From assembly GCF_904846185.1 (NCBI RefSeq), contig NZ_CAJGZQ010000014.1, positions 1 through 64,000 of the forward strand: a stretch of 64,000 nt of DNA, given 5' to 3'. A program made the position numbers and the translations under genes. The DNA comes from Psychrobacter immobilis (GTDB lineage: Bacteria > Pseudomonadota > Gammaproteobacteria > Pseudomonadales > Moraxellaceae). Shown piece by piece: positions 27,461-37,422 of this stretch (position 1 is its first letter; each line of letters opens with the position of its first letter). The notes beneath the pieces were generated by a model, which made no database searches, was not told where the DNA came from, and worked only from the letters and a program-made list of their open reading frames with translations.

Positions 27461-29506
27461 TTACTTATCAAACACACTGCCCTGCTCTAGTGTGATGTCC
27501 TCATCATGCTCCTGCATACGCCACGGCAAACTATCTGGCGACACATTTAAGAAGTGTAGATATTTTTCGAACTGATCAATAATATCGTTAATCACCGACT
27601 CTGATTGATAGCCATATAAATCATAGGTTTGGCCGCCACGACGCAAATATACCTCAGCACGATGATGGTGCTCTTGTGGTAATTCATTGGCCATATCTTC
27701 GGTATAATAATCAGGAATTTCATGCTCTGACAAACGAACTTCATACCAGAACTCTACATTATCACCGCGTCTCAATTCCAATACAGCACGGTTATTGACC
27801 TCATCATAGTTTACATCAGGCAACCAGCCTGTTTCGGCAAACTTCTCTGCCACCTCATGCATCGATGATAAAACCGTACCTTTGATATAACCCAGCACTT
27901 TTTCGCGCGTTGGTTGATTGGTGATATAGTCAATACGATCACGCCATGCGTCAAGCTTAAGTAGATGTGGCGGCAGATGGTTGTCATTGGCTAGGCTTTG
28001 ATTGCGATGTCCTTCAATACGTAGTGCACGCCACATACCAAATGTCGAAATTAATATAATGATTGCAAACGGTAAAGCACTAACGATAGCCGCTGTTTGT
28101 AGTGCACTTAGACCGCCTGCGATAAGTAGAACCGCTGCGACCGCCCCTTCAGTTACCACCCAAAACGAGCGCTGCCACCAAGGCGTATCACTACGTCCAC
28201 CCGCAGCGAGCGAGTCAATCACTAATGACCCTGAATCCGATGACGTCACAAAAAAAGTAATAATTAACAGTACTGTCAATGATGAGACAATCTGCGTGAA
28301 TGGTAAATTCTCTAGCAATTTAAATAACGCAATTGCTTGGTTGTTTTGCACTTCGCTAATCAGCGCGTCGTAACCATCGACCATAATCATATGCAGTGCC
28401 GTATCGCCAAACACCGAAAACCAAAAGAAGGTAAATAGCGTTGGTACTAACATGACGCCCAATACAAACTCACGAATGGTGCGACCGCGACTGATTTTGG
28501 CAATGAACAGACCCACAAAAGGCGCCCAAGCAATCGTCCATGCAAAAATAAATAGTGTCCAACTACCGATCCAATCACTCGATTGATACGCTTGCAAGCT
28601 AAAGGTACGCTCAACGATATTGCCCAGATAGCTGCCCGTGTTTTCCATAAAAGCATTGAGAATAAAGATCGACGGACCAACGATAAAGACAAATAACATG
28701 AGTGCCGTTGCCAATACCATGTTTAAAATAGACAAGCGCTTGACGCCTTTATCCATACCTGCCAACACAGATACCAAGGCAGCTGCTGTTACTAAGGCAA
28801 TGATAATAACCTGCACGGTCGTATTAACTGGCACCATCTCTGGTAGCAAATAATTTAGACCTGCGTTAATTTGCGCCACCGATAGACCCAAGCTGGTGGC
28901 GATACCGAACATCGTGCCCACGATCGCAAACACATCAACAGTATGTCCGATAGGGCCATAGATTTTGTCACCGATTAATGGATATAGCGTTGAGCGTACC
29001 GACAATGGCAAGCCATGACGAAAAGAGAAATACGCCAGCGACAAACCTACTACGCCATAAATCGCCCAAATATGAAAACCCCAATGAAAATAGGCAATTT
29101 GCATGGCTTCTTTAGCAGCTTCAATCGTCTGCGGCGTGGAAAGTGGCGGACTGGCAAAATGCAATACAGGCTCTGCTACGCCATAAAACAATAGCGCGAT
29201 ACCGTAGCCTGCGGAAAAAAGCATGGCGAACCATTCCAGAAACTTATACTCAGCCTCCGCATGGTCAGGGCCCAATTTAATACTGCCATAAGGCGAAAAT
29301 GCCAAGGCGATAATAAACATCAAAAATATGGCGACTGCCAACATATAAAACCAGCCGAAAGTGTCGGTGGTAAATGCCAGCACTTTGCTGAACAGCTCGC
29401 CAGCAGCGTCAGGGTTGATGGCTGTGCCGATCACCAATAACAGCATAATCGCTGCTGCCGGCAAAAAAACCGGCAACAAAATAGTGGAGCGAGGTAATTT
29501 ACTCAT
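27461..29506 (-). CDS. betT: BCCT-family choline transporter, BetT-like
   Basis: Sodium- or proton-driven uptake of choline, the precursor of the osmoprotectant glycine betaine. About 681 residues: twelve membrane helices to about residue 500, with the BCCT signature WTIAWAPFVGLFIAKISRG plus RTIREF, followed by a roughly 180-residue hydrophilic C-terminal domain. That long tail is the mark of BetT proteins, where it takes part in osmotic activation. Start: ATG at 29506 with GGGGAT upstream; the longer frame to 29557 is rejected. No betABI genes are nearby. Together with ProV/ProXW the window encodes two osmoprotectant uptake systems. Confidence 0.94.
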   Translation of the reverse strand: MSKLPRSTILLPVFLPAAAIMLLLVIGTAINPDAAGELFSKVLAFTTDTFGWFYMLAVAIFLMFIIALAFSPYGSIKLGPDHAEAEYKFLEWFAMLFSAGYGIALLFYGVAEPVLHFASPPLSTPQTIEAAKEAMQIAYFHWGFHIWAIYGVVGLSLAYFSFRHGLPLSVRSTLYPLIGDKIYGPIGHTVDVFAIVGTMFGIATSLGLSVAQINAGLNYLLPEMVPVNTTVQVIIIALVTAAALVSVLAGMDKGVKRLSILNMVLATALMLFVFIVGPSIFILNAFMENTGSYLGNIVERTFSLQAYQSSDWIGSWTLFIFAWTIAWAPFVGLFIAKISRGRTIREFVLGVMLVPTLFTFFWFSVFGDTALHMIMVDGYDALISEVQNNQAIALFKLLENLPFTQIVSSLTVLLIITFFVTSSDSGSLVIDSLAAGGRSDTPWWQRSFWVVTEGAVAAVLLIAGGLSALQTAAIVSALPFAIIILISTFGMWRALRIEGHRNQSLANDNHLPPHLLKLDAWRDRIDYITNQPTREKVLGYIKGTVLSSMHEVAEKFAETGWLPDVNYDEVNNRAVLELRRGDNVEFWYEVRLSEHEIPDYYTEDMANELPQEHHHRAEVYLRRGGQTYDLYGYQSESVINDIIDQFEKYLHFLNVSPDSLPWRMQEHDEDITLEQGSVFDK

Positions 29507-29734
29507 AGAAAGTGATATCCCCAAAAAGTAGCAATGAAAAATAATCTTCGATATCAAGATTAATAATCAGAAGGAGCAGTGCCTTTTTTATAAAAAGTGA
29601 CTCACAAAGGCGAAAATGCATCAGTTATTATTAAACAAATACAATTTTTATCACACTATGCTCAAAAACCCCAGACAAGCGCCCAACTTGTAACATGACT
29701 TTAACGATTGTTACATGACTATTACCAAGTAATA

Positions 29735-29762
29735 AAAAAGGCCGCTTGTTAGCGACCTTTTT
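29735..29762 (-). terminator. Terminator of the HIT-protein gene
   Basis: Hairpin AAAAAGGCCGC/GCGACCTTTTT with one mismatch, T-rich on the minus strand, about 65 bp beyond the stop codon. Confidence 0.7.
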
Positions 29763-29825
29763 ATTTTATTCTGGAACAATTTACGTTTTGCTTGTTAATT
29801 CGACAGCCATCTCGTTTTTTTATTA

Positions 29826-30266
29826 CTAAACAGTAATGGTGGCAGCAAGTTGCTTAGCCGTTTCAGCCAGTTCTGTGTGATCAGCTTGGGTCACTGCATG
29901 TCGACCGAGCTCATGAATACTCGATGGAATGAGATGCACGTGATAATGAAAAACGGTTTGACCCGCCTCGCTACCATTTAATTGCATCTGAATAATGCCT
30001 TCACGCGCAAATACTTGACGCTGTGCTTGCATGACTTTTTTAGCGGTCATTAACACCGCGGCGGCATACTCTGGTTCAAGATCCGCCAAATCAACGGCTT
30101 TTTGCTTAGGAATCACCAGCACATGCCCCTCTGCTTGTGGCATGATATCCATAAAGGCAAGGGTTTTATCATCTTCATAGACTTTGTGATAGGGAATGTC
30201 ACCGTTTAGCATTTTGGCAAAGATATTGTTATCGTCATACGCGGCTTGCTCATTGGCTTGGGTCAT
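29826..30266 (-). CDS. HIT-family nucleotide hydrolase (HinT-like)
   Basis: Histidine-triad purine nucleoside phosphoramidase of 146 residues. The triad motif is HYHVHLIP, preceded by the conserved FAKMLNGDIPYHKVYEDD start and GHVLVIPKQKAVDL. Family members hydrolyse AMP-linked amines. The length exceeds E. coli HinT (119), with a short extension at the C-terminus (HTELAETAKQLAATITV). Start: ATG with AAAGGAA. Single gene. Confidence 0.93.
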   Translation of the reverse strand: MTQANEQAAYDDNNIFAKMLNGDIPYHKVYEDDKTLAFMDIMPQAEGHVLVIPKQKAVDLADLEPEYAAAVLMTAKKVMQAQRQVFAREGIIQMQLNGSEAGQTVFHYHVHLIPSSIHELGRHAVTQADHTELAETAKQLAATITV

Positions 30267-30491
30267 TATTTTTTCCTTTACTTATTTGATTATTGGTTGC
30301 TCGACAGCTTTTAGAAGGGATGGAATAGCCTGTAATATAGTGGACGAAATGTCGTTTAAGCACAAGTTGCGATAGCACTCGTTATTAAAAATTAGCAATA
30401 CATAAGCTAATCGCGGTAGCTCACCAATTTGGTTGGCGAGTTAGGCGCTTTAAATGTTATATTAACCCTCTACTTTAACAACACTACGTTT

Positions 30492-31286
30492 ATGGATTCG
30501 TCTATTTTGCCGACTCAATCAAATATGAGTAACATTTATACAGAACCTGCTCAAGCAGCGCAAACGTCTGTCACAGCTGGCTCTGTATTCAATAATGAAA
30601 AACAACCAAGCAGCGCTGAGACTGAAAATGAGACTCAAGCCCCCACTCAAAGCATTGAACCTAACGCGCTCATTCTGGCCGAAGCACTAAGCGACAAGAC
30701 GATTGGTTGGAAAATACACAATTGCAAAATCACTAAAAAGACGGTCACACAGGATTTACCACTACCGTTCTTATATCATTACGACAGTTTAAATGATGCG
30801 ATTAAGCAAGCGAATCCGCTCACACCCGCCCTCCTGTCACAGTTCAATACGCCCATGAGCGCTCATGAAGCAGCCAAGCTGATTGGTATTAACGAAGCAC
30901 TAATAAGCAGCCCTTGGCATGTCAAAATCATCGGGTCATTGGTAGTGTTTAGCGAAGCGCTGCAGTTAGCCGTACGCTTGCATTGGACCAATACGGGCAA
31001 AGACACCCAACAACTTTATACCCAGAATGAAGCAGACGCTATTACAGCCGCTTTTAAAGATTGGCAGTTTTTTGGTCGTATCGATGTACTCTACAAAAAT
31101 AATAAGCAAACCTTAATCAGTATAGATGAACAAGCTGAAGGTAATGAGCAACTACTTCGTATTGAAGCAAACGCTGATTATCAATGCTTGCCAGCGACTC
31201 ATGCGTTAGTGGTTATCGCTAAATTGGAAGCGGACAAAACAGAGCTACCTTGGTTTGAGGCGGCGATAGTAGAGCGCGTCGAATAA
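30492..31286 (+). CDS. Hypothetical protein with Gln/Thr/Glu-rich N-terminus
   Basis: I do not recognise a family. About 264 residues: a low-complexity polar N-terminus (about 1-70, rich in Thr, Gln, Ser, Glu), then a mixed alpha/beta part with no signal peptide or membrane helix. Probable cytoplasmic protein. The frame is open from a TTG at 30429; the first ATG (30492) is taken, with another at 30525; no ribosome site decides. It lies upstream of ilvD with a 205-bp gap and is not obviously linked to it. Confidence 0.7.
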   Translation: MDSSILPTQSNMSNIYTEPAQAAQTSVTAGSVFNNEKQPSSAETENETQAPTQSIEPNALILAEALSDKTIGWKIHNCKITKKTVTQDLPLPFLYHYDSLNDAIKQANPLTPALLSQFNTPMSAHEAAKLIGINEALISSPWHVKIIGSLVVFSEALQLAVRLHWTNTGKDTQQLYTQNEADAITAAFKDWQFFGRIDVLYKNNKQTLISIDEQAEGNEQLLRIEANADYQCLPATHALVVIAKLEADKTELPWFEAAIVERVE

Positions 31287-31491
31287 CACCTTATCTTCCA
31301 AATACTTACGATGTTATGACTACTATTGACTTGGCATTATCAATGAGTAGTTTTCAGTGACTCATATCTAATGGTATGGTAACGACCTAGTATTATTCAC
31401 TAGTCCTCGCATTTTATAAAAAGCACACTATCAATATTAAAATTGAGGGTGCACATTTTCACAAACCTCGCCTATTTGTAAGGAATATCAC

Positions 31492-33378
31492 ATGGATTAT
31501 CGCTCAAAAACCTCTACTGGCGGCCGTAATATGGCAGGCGCGCGCGCATTATGGCGTGCGACTGGCATGACCGATGGCGACTTTGGTAAACCAATCATTG
31601 CGATTGCCAACTCGTTTACCCAGTTCGTACCCGGCCATGTGCATCTAAAAGACTTGGGGCAACTGGTCGCACGTGAGATTGAACAAGCAGGCGGCGTGGC
31701 TAAAGAGTTCAATACCATTGCGGTCGATGATGGTATTGCCATGGGTCATAGCGGTATGTTGTACTCACTGCCAAGTCGCGATTTGATTGCCGACTCTGTA
31801 GAATACATGGTCAATGCCCATTGCGCAGATGCCTTAGTTTGTATCTCCAACTGCGATAAAATAACGCCGGGTATGTTGATGGCAGCCATGCGCCTAAATA
31901 TTCCAGTAGTGTTTATTTCAGGTGGCCCAATGGAAGCGGGCAAGATTTTAGCCAGTACAGTTGGTAAGAGCCATAATACCGATGGTAGTGACAGTAGTGC
32001 CATTCGTAAGCTTGATCTTGTTGATGCGATGATGGATGCCGCTGACGACAGCATTAGTGATGCAGATGTAGCCGCTATCGAAGCCTCAGCCTGCCCAACT
32101 TGTGGTTCATGCTCTGGTATGTTTACTGCTAACTCAATGAACTGCTTGACCGAAGCGTTGGGCTTAGCACTACCAGGTAATGGCTCACTACTAGCGACTC
32201 ACTCGCTGCGTCGCGAGTTGTTTTTAGAAGCGGGTCGTACCATTGTATCGCTTGCCAAACGCCGTTATGAACAAGATGACGATTCAGTATTGCCACGCTC
32301 AATTGCTAGCAAAGCAGCTTTTGAAAACGCGATGACCTTAGATATCGCCATGGGCGGCTCAACCAATACTATTTTGCATCTGTTAGCGGCTGCCAACGAA
32401 GCAGAAGTCGATTTCAAAATGTCAGATATCGATCGTCTAAGCCGCGGTGTACCTTGCCTTGCAAAAGTCGCCCCTGCCTCGCAGAAATACCATATGGAAG
32501 ATGTGCATCGTGCTGGCGGTGTCTTTGCGTTATTGGCCGAGCTTGATCGTGCTGGGTTACTGAAGACTGACGTACCGACCATCCATAGTCCAACGATGAA
32601 AGCCGCGATTGATAAGTGGGATATCATGAACCCTGATAATCAAGAGGCTCGCGCACGCTTCCTTGCAGCACCGGGTGGCATACGTACCACTGAGGCATTT
32701 TCACAATCAAAAGAATGGTCGAACCTCGACGTCAATCGCGAGTCAGGTTGTATCCGTAGTGCCCAACATGCCTATTCTACAGATGGTGGATTGGCCGTAT
32801 TGTATGGCAATATCGCTGAGCGTGGCTGTGTAGTCAAAACCGCAGGTGTGGATGACAGCATTCTAGTATTTACTGGACGCGCGCGCCTATTTGAGTCACA
32901 AGATGATGCTGTCGCTGCGGTATTGGCTGATGAGATCGTGGCAGGTGATGTGGTCATTATCCGCTATGAAGGCCCTAAAGGTGGCCCTGGCATGCAAGAG
33001 ATGCTATATCCGACCACTTACCTTAAGTCTAAAGGCTTGGGTAAAGAATGCGCCCTACTCACTGATGGTCGTTTCTCGGGTGGAACATCAGGTTTATCCA
33101 TTGGTCATGCAAGCCCAGAAGCAGCGGAAGGTGGCGCCATTGGCTTGGTTGAAGAAGGCGATACCATCCATATCGACATTCCTAATCGTACGATCAACAT
33201 GCAAGTCAGTGATGCCGATTTGGCCACTCGCCGCGAGGCGATGGAAGCTCGTGGCCGCGATGCGTGGAAGCCTATAAGCCGTGACCGTCATGTGACCCCT
33301 GCGCTACGTGCCTATGCTGCTATGACTACCAGTGCCGATACTGGTGCGGTACGTGACGTGAGTCAAGTTGAGCGTTAA
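31492..33378 (+). CDS. ilvD: Dihydroxy-acid dehydratase
   Basis: Fe-S enzyme of valine, leucine and isoleucine synthesis, turning 2,3-dihydroxy-acids into 2-oxo-acids. The 628-residue length fits the long IlvD class. Visible: the cysteine in [10 protein letters not shown], the cluster-binding [16 protein letters not shown], the ALPGNGS segment, the [13 protein letters not shown] loop and the [15 protein letters not shown] active-site stretch. Start: ATG with AAGGA upstream. A strong terminator follows, so it is monocistronic; no leader-peptide attenuator is recognised in the 200 bp before it. Confidence 0.97.
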   Translation: MDYRSKTSTGGRNMAGARALWRATGMTDGDFGKPIIAIANSFTQFVPGHVHLKDLGQLVAREIEQAGGVAKEFNTIAVDDGIAMGHSGMLYSLPSRDLIADSVEYMVNAHCADALVCISNCDKITPGMLMAAMRLNIPVVFISGGPMEAGKILASTVGKSHNTDGSDSSAIRKLDLVDAMMDAADDSISDADVAAIEASACPTCGSCSGMFTANSMNCLTEALGLALPGNGSLLATHSLRRELFLEAGRTIVSLAKRRYEQDDDSVLPRSIASKAAFENAMTLDIAMGGSTNTILHLLAAANEAEVDFKMSDIDRLSRGVPCLAKVAPASQKYHMEDVHRAGGVFALLAELDRAGLLKTDVPTIHSPTMKAAIDKWDIMNPDNQEARARFLAAPGGIRTTEAFSQSKEWSNLDVNRESGCIRSAQHAYSTDGGLAVLYGNIAERGCVVKTAGVDDSILVFTGRARLFESQDDAVAAVLADEIVAGDVVIIRYEGPKGGPGMQEMLYPTTYLKSKGLGKECALLTDGRFSGGTSGLSIGHASPEAAEGGAIGLVEEGDTIHIDIPNRTINMQVSDADLATRREAMEARGRDAWKPISRDRHVTPALRAYAAMTTSADTGAVRDVSQVER

Positions 33379-33422
33379 GCCTTCAATTATTAATCGTTAA
33401 AGTATATTGGTAAAAATCTATT

Positions 33423-33449
33423 AAGCCTGCGCTATGCAGGCTTTTTTTT
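33423..33449 (+). terminator. Terminator of ilvD
   Basis: Perfect stem AAGCCTGC/GCAGGCTT, 5-nt loop, followed by T residues. Confidence 0.9.
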
Positions 33450-33587
33450 CACCAAAAAACAACGCATATGTCGTTTTGATAACGATTTTTTGCGGTAATC
33501 ATTATTTTTTAGCGTCATTATAATGGACTAGTAAATATGACCTCACTCTAACTTTTTAAGATAAACATAACAGCGTGCACCTACCTT

Positions 33588-34835
33588 ATGATTGAAAACT
33601 ACAATTTATTTTTATTGGTCTGCGGTATCGCTTTTTTACTGGGGGCGTTATTCCCCATTATATTTAAGCGCACGCCTATCTCTTTGCCTATGTTGCAGGT
33701 CAGCTTTGGGCTGCTGATGGGGTACTGGTGGACGACCTTATCATTTTTAGACCCTATGAATAACGGCTTAATTATCGAAAAATTAACCGAAATTGTGGTG
33801 CTCGTATCCTTGGTTGGTGCTGGTATCAAAATTGATACGAAGCTGTCTTGGCAATTGTGGCGACCGACCGTGCGTCTGTTGCTTATTACCATGCCGATTG
33901 GCATCTTTGCGATGGCGGTGCTAGGCTACTATGCATTTGGTCTCAGTCTGGGAGCCGCTATATTGCTGGGCGCAGTACTGGCTCCAACCGATCCTGTATT
34001 GGCTTCTAGTATTCAAGTAGGGCCACCCAATACAGGTCGCGAAGACACACCTCGCTTTACATTAACGTCAGAAGCAGGATTGAATGACGGACTGGCTTTC
34101 CCATTTGTTTATTTGGCCATAAAAATAGCGGAAGCCTTTAGCCAAGGCAATTCCTTTACCCTCGAGATGCTCTGGTCATGGTTCACTCATGATGTCTTAT
34201 GGAAAATTGGTGCTGGGCTGGTGGTGGGAATTGTCGTTGGTAAAATTATGGCCAAGCTGGTATTTTCAAAATACAGCCAAAACACCACTATTTCTCAAGG
34301 CTATGTGGTCATTGCACTAACGTTAGTGGCTTATGGACTTGCCGAATTTGTACATAGTTATGGCTTTATCGCCGTGTTTATCGCGGCATTTGCCTTTCGC
34401 CGCTCAGAGCATGAGCACAGCTATCACCACAAGCTCCATGATTTTGCAGAACAATCAGAAGGCTTACTCATGTCTCTAGTGCTGGTCACTTTCGGCATGT
34501 TTCTTGGTCAAGGATTGCAGTCGGGTGTTGAGCTGACATGGCGTGTTTACATCGTCAGCTTCACCTTCCTCTTGTTGATACGTCCCATTGGTGGGTTTAT
34601 TGCTTTATCAGGACTAAACATGCCACACACTGAAAAATATGCCATTTCTGCTTTGGGCATCCGTGGCATTGGTACGCTATATTATTTATCTTATGCACTC
34701 AACCAAGGTTTTTTCGGTGATGAAGATGCGCTTAAGCTATGGGTTGTCTGTTCGATTGTCATTTTGGCGTCAATCTTTATTCATGGTCTTAGCGCCACAA
34801 GGTTGCTTAAAATGACGCCGAATAAATCACATTAA
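33588..34835 (+). CDS. CPA1-type Na+/H+ antiporter (NhaP-like)
   Basis: Inner-membrane cation/proton exchanger of 415 residues, about 12 hydrophobic segments. Motifs typical of CPA1: VLAPTDPVLASSIQVG in the fifth helix and TSEAGLNDGLAFPFV with the ND pair for ion binding. Exports sodium to hold pH and salt balance, in line with the osmoprotectant transporters in this window. No strong ribosome site before the ATG. It converges with the esterase gene, ends 18 bp apart. Exact ion specificity is not readable. Confidence 0.9.
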   Translation: MIENYNLFLLVCGIAFLLGALFPIIFKRTPISLPMLQVSFGLLMGYWWTTLSFLDPMNNGLIIEKLTEIVVLVSLVGAGIKIDTKLSWQLWRPTVRLLLITMPIGIFAMAVLGYYAFGLSLGAAILLGAVLAPTDPVLASSIQVGPPNTGREDTPRFTLTSEAGLNDGLAFPFVYLAIKIAEAFSQGNSFTLEMLWSWFTHDVLWKIGAGLVVGIVVGKIMAKLVFSKYSQNTTISQGYVVIALTLVAYGLAEFVHSYGFIAVFIAAFAFRRSEHEHSYHHKLHDFAEQSEGLLMSLVLVTFGMFLGQGLQSGVELTWRVYIVSFTFLLLIRPIGGFIALSGLNMPHTEKYAISALGIRGIGTLYYLSYALNQGFFGDEDALKLWVVCSIVILASIFIHGLSATRLLKMTPNKSH

Positions 34836-34853
34836 CCATACTCATAGAGCTAT

Positions 34854-36269
34854 CTAGCGTTTTGAAAGCTCCGAATCGATTAAGTTAAGTACCGCTTCCG
34901 TTAGTGCAAACTGACGGACATCATTCAGCATCGTGGTGTCAAAATTATGGATAAAGGCAAATGACAACTGACGCTCTGGGTCACACCAAGCCACCGAACC
35001 GTTATAGCCCATATGCCCAAACCCTTGCTTGTTTGCATCAACTTTTTCATTGTCTATATGCTGACAAAGACTAAATAGCCGATGATAACCCAAGCGCCAA
35101 TCCATGTTTGCTGGCATGACGGCATCTATCCCTGTGACTTGTGGTTTGGATAGTTGCTCAAAAGTGGCGCTATTAATAAACGTGTGTCCTTGCCATGTTC
35201 CGCCGTTGGCTAACATGGCATAGATGGTGGCCAATGCCTGAGCTGAAGCGACACCATTTGCTGCTGGAATAATCGCCTGTAGTGTCTCACGACTGTGATA
35301 ATCGATTGCTTGTTTGCCAGCAGGTATGAGTGCCGCCTTATAGTTTTTTAGATTAAGCTGACTGGTATTGAAGTACAAACTATTAATATGAGCCGTGTCT
35401 AGTATCGGTAAAGTGTTCTGCTCATCATCTGAACTTAGGTCTGCCGCTTGTATATCAACTAAGGCTAGCTGCTGCCAGCAAGCATAACTAGGCAAATTGG
35501 CATAAGTACGTAAAGTACTTTGTGAGTCGGCTTTTAGCGTTGGTTTATGACGTTTATTACGCAGTTGTGAGCCAGCCTCATTTGATACTTCGAAGTCTTT
35601 GGCCAGTCTTACGACTTGATTGACTTTATTTTCTGGTACACCAAAATAGCAACTATCGGCAATACCTAAAGGCTCAGTGAGATAATGGCGCAATGCCTCA
35701 GCTAAAGACATTTCCGTAACGGCTTCTATCAGACCGCCCAACACCCAACCATAGACCAGAGCACTATAAGCGCTGTCATATAGCTCGCCATGGTCTGGTG
35801 CTGTGATTGGCATGGCAGCAACTTTATTGAGCATTTGATCCCAATCAAGTAAAGTTTCGCTATCCGCATCGATACTCTGAATTGAGAATAAGTTGGCTTG
35901 ATGCGACATCACGCTACGTAGCGTAATATTCCCTTTATTCTGTGCAGAAAATGCAGGCCAATAATGGGCAATAGGTTGGTCATAATCAAGCATCTGCTGC
36001 GAAACCAATATATGTACGAGCGTCGCCAATACACCTTTACCCGTCGAAAAGTTAATCGCCAAAGTATCAGGCTGCCACGGCATCTCTGGACGTGCCATCC
36101 CCACACTCGCCTGTGCAATGCATTCTCCTGCCTGACAAACAACCACGGCACCACCAGCTGGTGCATCATCAAGCTGTAAGTCGGTGAGTATTTGCTGCAA
36201 GCGTTGTTGCAACGTTATATTTATCTGATGATCAAAAATCTGCGTGGCTTTATTATTATTGTCAATCAT
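34854..36269 (-). CDS. Beta-lactamase-fold serine hydrolase (EstB-like)
   Basis: Serine hydrolase of class C beta-lactamase/penicillin-binding-protein fold, 471 residues, with the S-x-x-K motif STGK (Ser75, Lys78), a Tyr motif around YDSAYSALVYG and a HMGYNG box late in the chain in place of the KTG triad (HxG-type as in EstB esterases). No signal peptide, so cytoplasmic: an esterase rather than a resistance beta-lactamase is inferred. A roughly 100-residue insert (about 225-320) with acidic and Asn-rich parts sets it apart. Start: ATG with GGAG upstream. Confidence 0.85.
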   Translation of the reverse strand: MIDNNNKATQIFDHQINITLQQRLQQILTDLQLDDAPAGGAVVVCQAGECIAQASVGMARPEMPWQPDTLAINFSTGKGVLATLVHILVSQQMLDYDQPIAHYWPAFSAQNKGNITLRSVMSHQANLFSIQSIDADSETLLDWDQMLNKVAAMPITAPDHGELYDSAYSALVYGWVLGGLIEAVTEMSLAEALRHYLTEPLGIADSCYFGVPENKVNQVVRLAKDFEVSNEAGSQLRNKRHKPTLKADSQSTLRTYANLPSYACWQQLALVDIQAADLSSDDEQNTLPILDTAHINSLYFNTSQLNLKNYKAALIPAGKQAIDYHSRETLQAIIPAANGVASAQALATIYAMLANGGTWQGHTFINSATFEQLSKPQVTGIDAVMPANMDWRLGYHRLFSLCQHIDNEKVDANKQGFGHMGYNGSVAWCDPERQLSFAFIHNFDTTMLNDVRQFALTEAVLNLIDSELSKR

Positions 36270-36420
36270 GGCTACCCTGCTCCATTTCTATAAAACAGCT
36301 AAACGGTAAAAAACTATTTAGCCCCTAATATTAAGTGTTCATATGATAAAAAATACATTATTTGCTAAGGCGTAACTGTTCAATATCTCAATATTAGCAA
36401 TTTATCTTTTCGTTTGCTTA

Positions 36421-36589
36421 GAGCATGTCCTCAATTCAATCGATTACTTTCTAAACGGGCTAAAAATAGCTAAATTTTGCCAAACATCGTCAAATAGCTT
36501 CTTAATATCTCGATATTATATGCGCTACTTTCCTTGTTTGACGCCAATTTATCTCATTTTTATCACCATTTTAAAATGAGGACACGCCC
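36421..36589. mobile_element. MITE-like repeat, copy 2
   Basis: 169 bp in inverted orientation relative to copy 1: starts GAGCATGTCCTCAATTCAAT and ends AAATGAGGACACGCCC, flanked by TA on both sides (36419-36420 and 36590-36591). Interior matches copy 1 over most of its length with scattered changes. Confidence 0.8.
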
Positions 36590-36632
36590 TAGAACTTTTA
36601 TCCTCATTTTTAAAATAACAACGCGCCTTAAT

Positions 36633-36657
36633 AAAAAAGGCAACCTAGTGGTCGCCT
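36633..36657 (-). terminator. Terminator-like hairpin after the DUF442 gene
   Basis: Stem AGGCAACC/GGTCGCCT with one mismatch and a 4-nt loop, T run on the minus strand. Confidence 0.5.
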
Positions 36658-36703
36658 CTCTGTCATTCAACACTTCTCAATAATACGTTGTCATCTTTAT
36701 GTC

Positions 36704-37246
36704 TTAGCGCGGTACCAACAGACGATTATGAACTTCTTGCTCAAGCTTCGTTAATCCATGACTGCGCCCACGTTCCATAGCGGTGTCCATTTTACGTCCA
36801 CGTAGCCATCCTGCGCGTAGCGCCATTGCGGCACCCACTCTATTGCCTGAGCCACAATGCACTGCTGTTTTTTTGCCATGATGTTGACGCAATATGTTAT
36901 CAAATGCCAATATATTAAGCTGCTTTAAGTCTGCAGCACCATTAATAGGCAGATGCTCATAGTGCATGCCAGCTCGCTCGACCGCGGCGGCTTCATCAAA
37001 GCTCAATTCATCATCTGGCTGTAAGTTAATCACTAACTCAACCCCAGCTTTCGCTAAGGCAACCACTTTTTCGTCATTGAGTGCACCGCATACAATAGTA
37101 GTGTCATCAGGACGAAAATAAGGCTCAAGAATAGTACTAAGATCAACATCATTGTCTAAAACGCTATTGCCAGCATTCGATACTGTGTCAATAGCTACTG
37201 AATGATTCAGTTGATCTGGGTTTGGTACGGCGGTATGTGAAGTCAT
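36704..37246 (-). CDS. DUF442 phosphatase-like protein
   Basis: About 180 residues of the DUF442/beta-lactamase-hydrolase-like group, which has a dual-specificity-phosphatase fold. The active-site loop HCGSGNRVGA keeps the H-C-x5-R pattern of cysteine phosphatases, preceded by the conserved LINLQPDDE and YEHLPINGA segments. Substrate is unknown. The frame opens at 37282; the ATG at 37246 (MTSHTAVPN) fits better, although no ribosome site is clear. A Ser/Asn-rich N-terminal stretch precedes the domain. Confidence 0.82.
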   Translation of the reverse strand: MTSHTAVPNPDQLNHSVAIDTVSNAGNSVLDNDVDLSTILEPYFRPDDTTIVCGALNDEKVVALAKAGVELVINLQPDDELSFDEAAAVERAGMHYEHLPINGAADLKQLNILAFDNILRQHHGKKTAVHCGSGNRVGAAMALRAGWLRGRKMDTAMERGRSHGLTKLEQEVHNRLLVPR

Positions 37247-37422
37247 AATTATAAATTTGTTCGTTATATTTACTATGGTCAATTCCAGTTAAAATAAGTA
37301 CAAAGCAACCGCGTGTCGATGTATAAGCAATACTTCAAGCGAGGTTAACGCTATTACTTTTCTATCACGAATCGACCATATTGAGATATTTTTTAGTTAA
37401 ATGACAGTCGTTCTACTGGCTT

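Larger units (their letters stand above)
36270..36703. other. Intergenic region with the second MITE-like repeat
   Basis: Between the esterase start and the DUF442 stop. It holds MITE-like copy 2, a short duplicate of the element end (TCCTCATTTTTAAAAT at about 36600-36616) and a weak terminator. No gene. Confidence 0.6.

Noticed and set aside
36270..36703. Small RNA gene in the gap with MITE copy 2
   Set aside because: The structure is fully explained by the repeated element and a terminator; no independent promoter is visible.
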